Part shown: positions 25,477 through 33,366 of the stretch, in pieces | Layout: each line of letters starts with the position of its first letter | Position numbering within the stretch: position 1 is the first letter of the stretch | NCBI GenBank assembly: GCA_945861885.1 | Contig: CAMAVR010000030.1 | Span: 1 to 40,781, forward strand | DNA length: 40,781 nt | Direction of reading: 5' to 3' | Origin: Nannocystis exedens | GTDB taxonomy: Bacteria; Myxococcota_A; Polyangia; Polyangiales; Polyangiaceae | Program-made: the position numbers and the translations under genes | The notes under the pieces: generated by a model | What the model was told of the DNA's origin: nothing | The model's input: the letters and a program-made list of their open reading frames with translations, nothing else | Databases searched by the model: none

Positions 25477-26936
25477 GTGGAATCGCACGAACGGCGGCGA
25501 CGGGTGGGGGGGCGATGCTGCCAGAGCTGCTCGCGTGGTCATCGTCGTTCGCGCTTGATTTGAACATGATCCGCGAGGACATCGTCGGAAGCTTGGCGCA
25601 CGTGACAATGCTCTCGCGCGCCAAGATTGTTCCGGTCGGTGAAGCGCGCGCGATTCGTGATGCGCTTGTCGCGATGCTCGATGAGTCGGAGCGCGGCCAG
25701 CTCGCGCTTCCGGCAAACGAAGAAGACGTTCACATGGCGGTCGAGGCCGAGCTGACACGGCGCATCGGTGCGGTAGCCGGCTATTTGCATACTGCGCGAT
25801 CGCGCAACGACCAGGTGGCGCTCGATCTTCGTCTCCATGTTCGCGAGCAGCTGACAGCGCTGCTCGATGAACTGTGCACGTTTATCGATACGATATTGGC
25901 GCGCGCGTCGCTCGAATCATCTGTGCTCGCGGCGTACACCCATCGCCAACGCGCTCAGCCGATCCGAGCGTCGTTTCTGCTCTGTGCCTGGGCGACGCAG
26001 CTCACGCGCGCGGCCGAACTCGTCGCGTTTACGCTGACGCGTCTTCGTGAATCGCCGCTCGGGTCGGGCGCCTGCTCGGGTACGTCACTTCCGATCGATC
26101 GCAAACTCACCGCGTCGCTTCTCGGTTTTCGCGGGCCGACGCTCAACGCGCTCGACACCGTTGGCGACCGCGATTTCGCGCTCGATTATGTGTGGGCAGC
26201 GTCGCGCGTTCTTCTCGCGCTCTCGAAAATAGCGGCCGATGCGATCGATTTTTCGACGACCGAATTTGGTCTTATCTCGCTCGATGGCTCAATCGCCGCC
26301 GGGTCGAGCATGATGCCGCAGAAGAAGAACCCCGATATTTTTGAGCTCGTACGCGGCAAAGCGTCGCGCGGCATCGGCAACGTGGTGACGTTGATGACAC
26401 TGATGAAAGGGCTTCCAAGCGGCTACAACCGCGATCAGCAGGAAGACCGAGCGCCGGTGATTGAAACGGGGGCGCTTGTTCGCGGGGCGGTTCGCGCCAT
26501 GCAGCTTGCTGTCGGTCACGTCACGTTCAACGAAGCGCGCGGCTACGCGTCGGTGAGCGACGGATTCACCCAGGCGACCGACCTTGCAGAGGCGCTCGTG
26601 CGGCGTGGTGTTCCGTTTCGAGAGGCATACCGTGCGGTCGGCGAGTGCGTGCGGCGGGCGATTGCGATCGGCTGCGCGTTAACCGATCTGCCGCTCGATG
26701 TTGCAAAAACAGTGCACCCGATGTTTGACGACGATGTGCTTCGTGCGCTCGAGCCAGAAGCGGCGATCGACGCAAAAAAGAGCCTCGGCGGCACCGGGGC
26801 CGAATCAATCGCAATGCAAGTAGCCGAGCTTCAAGCAGGCCTGACGTCGCTTCGAGCAGCCTGTGAAGCCGCGCCGCGTATCGCTGCGATAGCGCTAACT
26901 CTGCGGTCGGTGCCCCTAGAAAGTAACGATTTATGA
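25473..26936 (+). CDS. argH: Argininosuccinate lyase
   Basis: A 487-residue enzyme of the fumarase/aspartase superfamily that splits argininosuccinate to arginine and fumarate. YLHTARSRNDQVALDLRL, the signature GSSMMPQKKNPDIFE, and GYNRDQQEDRAPV are present. The usual N-terminal WGGRF motif is not visible; the segment before SSFALDLNMIREDIVGSLAH reads ARTAATGGGAMLPE instead, so the N-terminus is divergent. The ATG at 25473 overlaps the argG stop; a longer frame from 25215 is just antecedent overlap with argG. Its own stop overlaps argF by ATGA. Confidence 0.95.
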   Translation: MSGIARTAATGGGAMLPELLAWSSSFALDLNMIREDIVGSLAHVTMLSRAKIVPVGEARAIRDALVAMLDESERGQLALPANEEDVHMAVEAELTRRIGAVAGYLHTARSRNDQVALDLRLHVREQLTALLDELCTFIDTILARASLESSVLAAYTHRQRAQPIRASFLLCAWATQLTRAAELVAFTLTRLRESPLGSGACSGTSLPIDRKLTASLLGFRGPTLNALDTVGDRDFALDYVWAASRVLLALSKIAADAIDFSTTEFGLISLDGSIAAGSSMMPQKKNPDIFELVRGKASRGIGNVVTLMTLMKGLPSGYNRDQQEDRAPVIETGALVRGAVRAMQLAVGHVTFNEARGYASVSDGFTQATDLAEALVRRGVPFREAYRAVGECVRRAIAIGCALTDLPLDVAKTVHPMFDDDVLRALEPEAAIDAKKSLGGTGAESIAMQVAELQAGLTSLRAACEAAPRIAAIALTLRSVPLESNDL

Positions 26937-27877
26937 GCCAAATTAACCGTGATTTTCTGTCGCTCAACGACATCAACCGCGACGAAGCGCGCCATATTTT
27001 GGAGGTGTCGCGCTTTTTGAAAACGGGGCCGCGCGATACGCAACATTCGCTCTTGCGGGGGAGGTCTGTCGCGATTGTTCTCGAAAAGCCAAGCACGCGA
27101 ACGCGCGTGTCGTTCGAGCTAGGCATCACGCAGCTCGGGGCCTATCCGGTTGTGCTTCTCTCCGAAGGGAGTCAGCTCGGCCGCGGCGAACCGATACGCG
27201 ATACGGCAAGAGTTTTAGCGCGCTATTGCGACGCGATCGTGTTTCGCACGACGACGACCGCGCGCCTGAACGAGATGGCCGGGTGCGGCGTCCCGGTGCT
27301 CAACGCGCTGTCCGACGACGGCCATCCAGTCCAAGTACTCAGCGACGTTTTTACGATCGAAGAAGCGTTCGCCGAATCGGGCAAAAATGGCGCGATTGAA
27401 GGGCGAACGATCGCATTTGTAGGCGACGGCTCGAGCAATATGGCGCGCTCGTGGGTTCGCGCGGCAAAGCTTTTTGGATTTCGCCTACGCATCGGCGCGC
27501 CTGAAGGGTACACGCCGCCCGCCGATGAAGTTGCGGCGTCGGGCGGTCTCGTCACTGTGTACAACGACCCGGTGCGCGCGGTCGAAGGGGCCGAGGTCGT
27601 CAACACCGATGTATGGACGAGCATGGGGCAAGAGGTTGAAACGGGGCTCCGGCTCTCGGCGTTCGATGGGTGGACGGTGAACGAGGCGCTGATGGCAAAA
27701 GCGGCGCCAGGGGCAATCGTCCTTCACTGTTTACCAGCGCATCGAGGCGAAGAGATCGACGCGGCAACGCTAGAGGGCCCAAGATCGCGAGTATGGGTGC
27801 AAGCCGAAAACCGCCTGCACGTACAAAAAGGGCTCCTATGCTGGTGCCTAGGCGTAGCGCATAACGTGCGGGGCTAG
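26933..27877 (+). CDS. argF: Ornithine carbamoyltransferase
   Basis: A 314-residue enzyme making citrulline from ornithine and carbamoyl phosphate. The carbamoyl-phosphate loop is KPSTRTRVSFE (near residue 53). VFRTTTTARLNEMA follows, then a divergent HPVQVLSDVFTI (family HPCQxLADLLTI). The ornithine-side motifs TDVWTSMGQE and LHCLPAHRGEEI are intact and distinguish it from aspartate carbamoyltransferase. It is last in the arg operon, translationally coupled to argH. Its TAG stop shares the palindrome CTAG with the stop of the convergent protease gene. Confidence 0.95.
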   Translation: MSQINRDFLSLNDINRDEARHILEVSRFLKTGPRDTQHSLLRGRSVAIVLEKPSTRTRVSFELGITQLGAYPVVLLSEGSQLGRGEPIRDTARVLARYCDAIVFRTTTTARLNEMAGCGVPVLNALSDDGHPVQVLSDVFTIEEAFAESGKNGAIEGRTIAFVGDGSSNMARSWVRAAKLFGFRLRIGAPEGYTPPADEVAASGGLVTVYNDPVRAVEGAEVVNTDVWTSMGQEVETGLRLSAFDGWTVNEALMAKAAPGAIVLHCLPAHRGEEIDAATLEGPRSRVWVQAENRLHVQKGLLCWCLGVAHNVRG

Positions 27878-29538
27878 AATTTAATAACGCCGGTGTCATC
27901 GTACGTGACAACTTGCGCCCCCGTGAGACCGCCCATTTCCATACGAACGAAGCCATTTTCGCCCCAAGCTGACCCCCAGCTGTTGGCGATGATCCAATAG
28001 GCGATGCCGGTAGCAGAGTCGTTCCCCCAGCCAACGATGGAAACGTCGTGGCCGCTCAGCAAGATGTCTTGCAACGCGCAGACGCCGCTGTTCCTACCGT
28101 CAACCGGACTCCACGTGTTCGTGTCGACACAAGCGGTAGAAATCGTCGAGGGCGCCGCTTGCCGCACCGCTTCTTGATAGAAGTGTTGAAGGTCGCGGTC
28201 TGATGTAGGACCGATTGCGCAGACGCTCGTTTCGTTCGCATTGGTGCAAGAAACTTGAGAGCCCGTAGATGTCCCGTCCGAATAGGGGATCCAACCAGTA
28301 TACTGGTAGATACCGCTCCTGTAGAACATTAACGAGAGGTAGGCGTTGATGCCAAGAGTAGCGGGCCCATGGGCTTGTACGAGCCTCTGAACTTGGCCTA
28401 TCGCTATCGGAAAGATTGGGTTCGTCGCATGTTGCGCCAAGACGACGTTCGTGTTTGGATCTTGGAGGTCACTAATCGTTTGCACCGTGTCGTCATCGAC
28501 TTGATAGAGCGCAGAGCCACGCACGAGTTTCCCAGCAACAGCGGTCCCATCGTCGCAATGGGTCGTGAATCTACATGCTTCCAACGGCCCTCCCGCGTCA
28601 AACGTGGGGCATGCTTGGTAACTATTGGAGGACGGAATGAAGGCCGACAATGGAGTGTTGGTGGCAAGAGAGGGATAATCTTGGTTGTTTGGCGAAATCC
28701 AGCTCGTGACACCACCGTCATTGTCTATCAACGTAAGGTTTGGGTGCGCCGATGGAGAGGTTCCGTCTCGAACGGGGAGCCCGGCAAGCAGTGTCGACCC
28801 CTGTTCATCACTAAACGTCGTTACGTCTGGCTGAACGGCCACCGGCCCGCTGGCCCCCACGGAACAGGTGCAGCGCGTGCAGGTGCTGTTGTGCGCGCAT
28901 TGCCAGGCGGTCTCATCGTTGGCAGTGAACAGAGTTGCCCGGCAGCTTTCTGGCGCGACGCCAGCACTCACTGCCACGTGAAGCGCCACGACCCCGGATC
29001 CGCCGCCGCACCCAAGAGCGCTCGGGAGCGTCACGCCGGCGACAGCGTCCGAAAATCCAATGGTGTAGTCTGCGATGAACTGCCTCGAGATCACGCTTGA
29101 GCCGTGACCTCGGACGCAAGCGTCGGCCGCAATGACATAGGCCGCCGCATTGGCCCAGCAATCTCCACAAATACCCTGTTGAAATACGGCTGTTAACCCG
29201 CAGTTCGGCTTGAGCGCTCTCCAATCCAAGTCGCTTTCGACTCCACCATCTACCGACACGTGCCTGGCAGTTTTTGGCCGGGAAACGCGCCCTGTGCGCG
29301 GCAACATTCGAAGGACCTGCGAAAATTTCGTTGCGCCTCCGACCGTGGGTTTGCCTTGGATGTAAGGCCCAGTGGAATGCTGGAAGAGGTTTCCGACAGT
29401 GGTCAGAGCGGTACTCTTTTGGTCGGTGGCGATCGTTTTCTGAACGTCGTCTTGCGGATCAAGTTGAGCAGGCTCACGACGATGCCCGCATCCAGATATG
29501 ACGAGGGCAAGGGCGATCGAAATTCGCAGGCTGAACAT
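27874..29538 (-). CDS. Papain-family (C1A) cysteine protease lipoprotein
   Basis: A 554-residue secreted protease. The signal peptide ends in lipobox VISGC (Cys17), so it is probably lipid-anchored. A linker or propeptide of about 85 residues precedes DLDWRALKPNCG, the papain mature-start motif. Active-site Gln121 and Cys127 lie in QQGICGDCWANAA. His497 is in SGHDVSIVGWG and Asn519 in IIANSWGSAWGENGF, completing the triad. About 370 residues separate Cys and His, against about 135 in papain, so there is a large insert with extra Cys residues (QCAHNSTCTRCTC). Candidate roles are predation, nutrition or surface processing; the sequence does not decide. GC looks slightly lower than in the flanking arg genes. 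Confidence 0.92.
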   Translation of the reverse strand: MFSLRISIALALVISGCGHRREPAQLDPQDDVQKTIATDQKSTALTTVGNLFQHSTGPYIQGKPTVGGATKFSQVLRMLPRTGRVSRPKTARHVSVDGGVESDLDWRALKPNCGLTAVFQQGICGDCWANAAAYVIAADACVRGHGSSVISRQFIADYTIGFSDAVAGVTLPSALGCGGGSGVVALHVAVSAGVAPESCRATLFTANDETAWQCAHNSTCTRCTCSVGASGPVAVQPDVTTFSDEQGSTLLAGLPVRDGTSPSAHPNLTLIDNDGGVTSWISPNNQDYPSLATNTPLSAFIPSSNSYQACPTFDAGGPLEACRFTTHCDDGTAVAGKLVRGSALYQVDDDTVQTISDLQDPNTNVVLAQHATNPIFPIAIGQVQRLVQAHGPATLGINAYLSLMFYRSGIYQYTGWIPYSDGTSTGSQVSCTNANETSVCAIGPTSDRDLQHFYQEAVRQAAPSTISTACVDTNTWSPVDGRNSGVCALQDILLSGHDVSIVGWGNDSATGIAYWIIANSWGSAWGENGFVRMEMGGLTGAQVVTYDDTGVIKF

Positions 29539-29623
29539 AACGCGAGTCTATCGAATCGCCTTGCGGATTCAATCTAAGCGGTGAATAACTCGCGAAGGGA
29601 CAGACCAGCGGCTTGCAGCAAGC

Positions 29624-30061
29624 CTAGATACCGCGAATTTGCGTTACCGCCTTCCCGACATCGGTGCTTTCGAATGGCCGCCCGATTGCTTTCATCGCTT
29701 TCATTGCCACGCCTGTCGCCTGACCGTCATTTTTTGCAGCGCGAATCGCTTCGGCTTCGGGGGCGAGCGCCGCGGCGATCTCTTCGACCGTCATGCTTGC
29801 CGGAAGCAGCGCCATGAGCACTTCATTCTCGCGGCGTAGCTCGTCGTTGCGAGTTGTATCGGTCGTTGCGCGGCGTGTCTCTTCGTTCGACTTGATCAGC
29901 TTTCGAACGATAGCGACCGTTTCATCGGGAGTTACCGGTCGGCCGGCTCGCGCTTCGGCTGTTTGCATTTCACCGAGCGCCAAACGCAAAATGTTTTTAA
30001 CCAAATCGTCGCGCTCTTTCATCGCGACAGTGAGGCGGGCTTTTAGATCGTCGATGAGCAT
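29624..30061 (-). CDS. YqeY/GatB-like domain protein
   Basis: A 145-residue all-helical protein of the GatB/YqeY family, related to the tRNA-binding tail of the GatCAB amidotransferase. It starts MLIDDLKARLTVAMKERDDL and contains LRLALGEMQTAEA, VVRKLIKSNEETRR-like helices (as IVRKLIKSN), LLPASMTVEEI and the C-terminal GVAMKAMKAIGRPF. The ATG at 30061 fits the family start; a longer frame from 30100 adds 13 atypical residues. The function of free-standing YqeY proteins is poorly known. Upstream lies an AT-rich 16-base palindrome (30141-30175). Confidence 0.9.
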   Translation of the reverse strand: MLIDDLKARLTVAMKERDDLVKNILRLALGEMQTAEARAGRPVTPDETVAIVRKLIKSNEETRRATTDTTRNDELRRENEVLMALLPASMTVEEIAAALAPEAEAIRAAKNDGQATGVAMKAMKAIGRPFESTDVGKAVTQIRGI

Positions 30062-30140
30062 AATAGCCCCACAACGTAGAGCTCTTTCTACGAAACGCAA
30101 CGGGCGGCGAGACGGTTAGCGTTTAAGGATGTTGGTCACT

Positions 30141-30175
30141 CTGACAGATTATAAGTCACACTTATAATCTGTCAG
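30141..30175. repeat. Perfect 16-base inverted repeat, AT-rich, 3-base loop
   Basis: CTGACAGATTATAAGT at 30141-30156 pairs perfectly with 30160-30175 around loop CAC. It sits in the 147-base gap between a hypothetical gene (ending at 30209) and the yqeY start (30061), both on the minus strand. No T run follows in either direction, so a standard terminator is unlikely. An operator for a dimeric repressor controlling yqeY, or a dispersed repeat, are the options. The AT-rich arms stand out from surrounding GC-rich DNA. Confidence 0.75.
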
Positions 30176-30208
30176 GAAGCCCTAAAAATGCCGAATTAAT
30201 GCGGCAAT

Positions 30209-30865
30209 TTAGCATGGGTCGATCAGATGAAAGCTCTCGGTGGTCGGCGGGGCGGCTTCGAATAGGAATGCCCATAGGAGCGGCGGTTGACCGAATGAGG
30301 CGATGTATTCGCGTTGCTCGTCGCTTCCAGGCGGCGCTTCCGTGACGAATGCCATATCGAGGACGATCACTTTTAGCTTTTTTAGCGCCCCTTGGAGCCC
30401 TTTGACAATTAGCTGTAGGCGGCGATCTTCGACTCCGGCGATCGGCTGCTCGCAAATTGACGCGCCGTCGGCGTCGCCTGTGACCGCCATGCGCACCTCT
30501 TGGAGCGTGACGAAGCGACCGAGCCGCGAGAAGGCGATGCGCACGTACGTTTCGCTTTCGGGCATGCCGGGGACACGTTCGCGATCGGTATCGACGACCT
30601 CCGCGAGGGATGGCTCGTGGACGCCGGCGAGGAGGTACAAATAGCCGCATTCGCCGCGCCATCGTACGATCGATCGCACGGGGAGCAGCTCTTCGAGAGC
30701 GGCGCCAATCGCTTCAATTTCATCGCCTGAGACTGCGGCGCTTTCTTCGGTGTGCGACGCATGCCAACGGAACTGCGGGAACGCTTGCTCAATTGTGGCA
30801 AGAACGCGCTCTTTTTCGCGCGCGCGCACTTTCGTAATTCCGCAGGTGGCTCCGCATGCACTCAT
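30209..30865 (-). CDS. Hypothetical protein
   Basis: I do not recognise this 218-residue soluble protein. It opens MSACGATCGITKVRAREKER, with a CGATCG motif that could bind metal but may be chance. Hydrophobic strands and helices follow without membrane segments: SIVRWRGECGYLYLLAG, ETYVRIAFSRLGRFVTLQEV, LQLIVKGLQGALKKLKVIVLDM. The end ESFHLIDPC returns to a Cys. It begins 7 bases after the Ser/Thr kinase stop on the same strand, so it is probably co-transcribed and may be its partner or substrate, which is inference from position only. Codon use is like the neighbours and the frame is clean, which supports a real gene. Confidence 0.75.
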   Translation of the reverse strand: MSACGATCGITKVRAREKERVLATIEQAFPQFRWHASHTEESAAVSGDEIEAIGAALEELLPVRSIVRWRGECGYLYLLAGVHEPSLAEVVDTDRERVPGMPESETYVRIAFSRLGRFVTLQEVRMAVTGDADGASICEQPIAGVEDRRLQLIVKGLQGALKKLKVIVLDMAFVTEAPPGSDEQREYIASFGQPPLLWAFLFEAAPPTTESFHLIDPC

Positions 30866-30872
30866 TGGGGCT

Positions 30873-31727
30873 TTAATCGTGCTGGCAATTTATCGGTTTG
30901 CACAAAAAATCGACGAGCGCCGATGCGGCATGAGTCGCATTATCAAACTGCGACGTTGAGTCGGTCGACATCAGGCGATCGGCAATTGATCGTAGGGCAT
31001 TACCGCCAAATTCACGAAGAATAACGCCTAAAGCGAAGAGATCGTTTTGCGGAGAGCGGTCGTCTACGGATGGGGGGGCGTAACGCGGCGCCGGCGATCC
31101 GATAGCCACGGCAGAAGGCACGTAGCAGATGCCAAAATCGATAAGCGCAACGATTCCCGCATCCCTCACCCCCCCAATCAGCGCAATGGCGCCACTCCCC
31201 TCTCCCGGAGGGAGAGGGGACGCGAGACCCGCGTGCGTCGCGGCGGGGTGAGGGGACGCGAGACCCGCGTGCGTCGCGGCGGGGTGAGGGGGGGGCGAGA
31301 TCAAAATGTTCGCGGGGGTAACGTCGCGATGAACAATGTCTAGCCGATGCACCGCAGCGAGCCTGTTTGCGACGCCGAGAGCGAGCGTTGCAACTTGCGC
31401 GGGCGATGGCGGCGAGTTCGAAAAAAGTTGTCGCATTGTTACCCCTGCGATGAACTCGGTGACGAAATAGGGGGGCGATGCGGTTGGGGCATAGTCGAGC
31501 AGGTGGAGGCCTGATGCGCCATTGAGGAGGCGAAGAGCTTCGACTTCGCGGGCGAGCGATTGGCCGACGAGCGACGCTAGCGATAGCTCATGGCGCAGCG
31601 ATTTGATTGCGACCGGGCTTCCTGTTTTCTTGTCGCGCGCTTTGTGAACGCACGTGACGAGGCCGCGTGAGAGGAGTTCGATCGAGTCGTAGCGTCCGTT
31701 CGCGCACGCGCCGTTTAGCGAGGCCAT
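30873..31727 (-). CDS. Hanks-type Ser/Thr protein kinase with in-frame repeat insertion
   Basis: A 284-residue soluble kinase. The ATP-anchoring Lys is in PVAIKSL, the catalytic loop reads IVHRDVTPANILIS, and the metal motif is LIDFGICY. DLFALGVIL follows as in the F-helix region. Deviations are clear: the Gly-rich loop is degenerate (LLSRGLVTCVHKA) and the APE motif reads APPS. Between NILIS and DFG lies an insert of about 45 residues encoded by a palindromic repeat element (31163-31295). It includes two copies of HPAATHAGLASP from a 36-base tandem repeat. The gene starts inside the 3' end of gpmI (13-base overlap) and is followed by the hypothetical gene. Activity with this insert is uncertain but the frame is preserved. 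Confidence 0.88.
   Translation of the reverse strand: MASLNGACANGRYDSIELLSRGLVTCVHKARDKKTGSPVAIKSLRHELSLASLVGQSLAREVEALRLLNGASGLHLLDYAPTASPPYFVTEFIAGVTMRQLFSNSPPSPAQVATLALGVANRLAAVHRLDIVHRDVTPANILISPPPHPAATHAGLASPHPAATHAGLASPLPPGEGSGAIALIGGVRDAGIVALIDFGICYVPSAVAIGSPAPRYAPPSVDDRSPQNDLFALGVILREFGGNALRSIADRLMSTDSTSQFDNATHAASALVDFLCKPINCQHD
31163..31295. repeat. Palindromic repeat element inserted inside the kinase gene
   Basis: It has the same layout as the element beside pyrE. The outer arms are CCCTCACCCCCCC (31163-31175) and GGGGTGAGGGGGGGG (31281-31295). An inner 10-base inverted repeat (31197-31206 against 31210-31219) has a 3-base loop. The right arm contains a 36-base unit in tandem (31216-31251 and 31252-31287). 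A period divisible by 3 keeps the kinase frame open. No clear flanking direct repeat is visible here, perhaps because of decay. Confidence 0.8.
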
Positions 31728-33280
31728 TCGAGCAGCGAAACCCCCGTCATTTCCTCAGGAATCGGCAACCCCAGCAGCATCAGCATCGTAGGAGCAACAT
31801 CCGAAATGCGCCCCCCCGCTCGAATCTGCGCACGCGTGTCGCGATCGTTGACATAGTAGAGGGGGACCGGGTCGGTCGTGTGCGACGTGTGCGGTTCGCC
31901 GCTTTTCGGGTCGCGCATCAGCTCGCAATTGCCGTGATCGGCCGTGATAATCGTCGCGGCGCCGACTTCGCGCGCAGCGGCAACCACTCGACCGACCGCG
32001 ACGTCAACCGCTTCAACCGCGCTGATTGCCGCCGGAAGCACGCCGGTGTGCCCGACCATGTCGCAGTTGGCGAAATTGACGAGCACAAACGCGTAAACGT
32101 TGTTCCGAATCGCTTCGGCGACGATGTCGGCGACGGCAAACGCGCTCATCTCCGGTTTTTTATCGTATGTCGACACATCTTTCGGCGACGGAATCATCTT
32201 ACGATCTTCGCCGGCGAATGCCTTCTCGATCCCGCCGTTAAAAAAATAGGTCACGTGCGCGTACTTTTCGGTCTCCGCACACCGAAATTGCCTGAGCCCC
32301 GCGGCGGCGAGCACTTCCGGAAAGATGTTTTCGTAGCGCGTTTTTTCAAACGCGATCGGCAAGTGAAACGATGCGTCGAATAGCGCCATACTTGCGAATT
32401 CGCCGTAAATTGGGAGCGTTCCGCGCTCAAACTGATGAAAATCGGCGAGCGCCAACGCACGCGTCAGCTCTCGCGCGCGGTCAGGTCGAAAATTGAAGTG
32501 CAGCGCAGAATCGTGCGCGTCCGGAGCGACGCCGGCGTAGTTGCCGACGACGAACGGCTCGACGAATTCATCCGTCTTCCCGATCGCGTACGACGCTTCA
32601 ATCCCCGCATTGGCAGTGGGGTAGCGAGGCCCGTCGCCGCGAGCGATCGCGCGGAACGCTTTTTCGATGCGCTCCCAACGATTGTCGCGATCCATCGCCC
32701 AGTAGCGCCCACTCACCGTCCCGATGGTGCCGGCCCCGCGCAAGCTTTCTTCGAGCGTCTTGATAAATTCGATCGCAGTCCCCGGCTGCGTATCGCGCCC
32801 GTCCAAAAAAGCGTGAACAACGACTTCGACGCCGGCAGTTCTCGCGATGTCGATCAGTGCGAGCAAATGTGCGATCGAACTGTGCACCCCGCCATTTGAT
32901 ACGAGGCCCATGAGATGAAGGCGGCCGCCGCTCTTGCGCGCGTACTCCGTAACTTGCGCGATGACTGGGTTAGTCTTCAGCGTGCCGTCGGCGATCGCGT
33001 TGTCGACACGCGAAAGTTCCATCATTGCCACTCGCCCCGCGCCAAAATTAAAGTGCCCGACTTCGCTGTTGCCCATTTGGCCGGGGGGGAGCCCGACGTC
33101 TGGCCCGCTCGTGGCAATAAAGCCATGCGGGTAGTCGTTCCACAGCTCATCAAGAATCGGCTTGTGCGCGAGCTTTACAGCATTGTTGCTCGACTCGGCG
33201 CGCTCGCCATAGCCGTCAAGAATGACAAGCACGACGGTTTTTACGGGGCGAACAGAAGCTGGAGGTAAAAAGTCGGCCAT
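31715..33280 (-). CDS. gpmI: 2,3-bisphosphoglycerate-independent phosphoglycerate mutase
   Basis: A 521-residue Mn-dependent enzyme interconverting 3- and 2-phosphoglycerate in glycolysis. VVLVILDGYGERAESSNNAV gives the first metal site. The phosphorylated Ser is Ser72 in GQMGNSEVGHFNFGAGR. LVSNGGVHSSIAHL, FLDGRDTQPGT, NFRPDRARELT, NFANCDMVGHTG and TADHGNCE complete the alkaline-phosphatase-superfamily metal ligands. The ATG at 33280 is chosen because the family core begins there; the longer frame to 33679 is antisense to the RNase H gene. It overlaps the kinase start by 13 bases at its 3' end. Confidence 0.96.
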   Translation of the reverse strand: MADFLPPASVRPVKTVVLVILDGYGERAESSNNAVKLAHKPILDELWNDYPHGFIATSGPDVGLPPGQMGNSEVGHFNFGAGRVAMMELSRVDNAIADGTLKTNPVIAQVTEYARKSGGRLHLMGLVSNGGVHSSIAHLLALIDIARTAGVEVVVHAFLDGRDTQPGTAIEFIKTLEESLRGAGTIGTVSGRYWAMDRDNRWERIEKAFRAIARGDGPRYPTANAGIEASYAIGKTDEFVEPFVVGNYAGVAPDAHDSALHFNFRPDRARELTRALALADFHQFERGTLPIYGEFASMALFDASFHLPIAFEKTRYENIFPEVLAAAGLRQFRCAETEKYAHVTYFFNGGIEKAFAGEDRKMIPSPKDVSTYDKKPEMSAFAVADIVAEAIRNNVYAFVLVNFANCDMVGHTGVLPAAISAVEAVDVAVGRVVAAAREVGAATIITADHGNCELMRDPKSGEPHTSHTTDPVPLYYVNDRDTRAQIRAGGRISDVAPTMLMLLGLPIPEEMTGVSLLEWPR

Positions 33281-33366
33281 CGCACGCAGGGTAACGGATG
33301 AATGCCGCTTTGGCGAAAACGGTGAAATTTGGGTGTTCGGAGCCGGCTCCGATGTTACGAGGCAGT

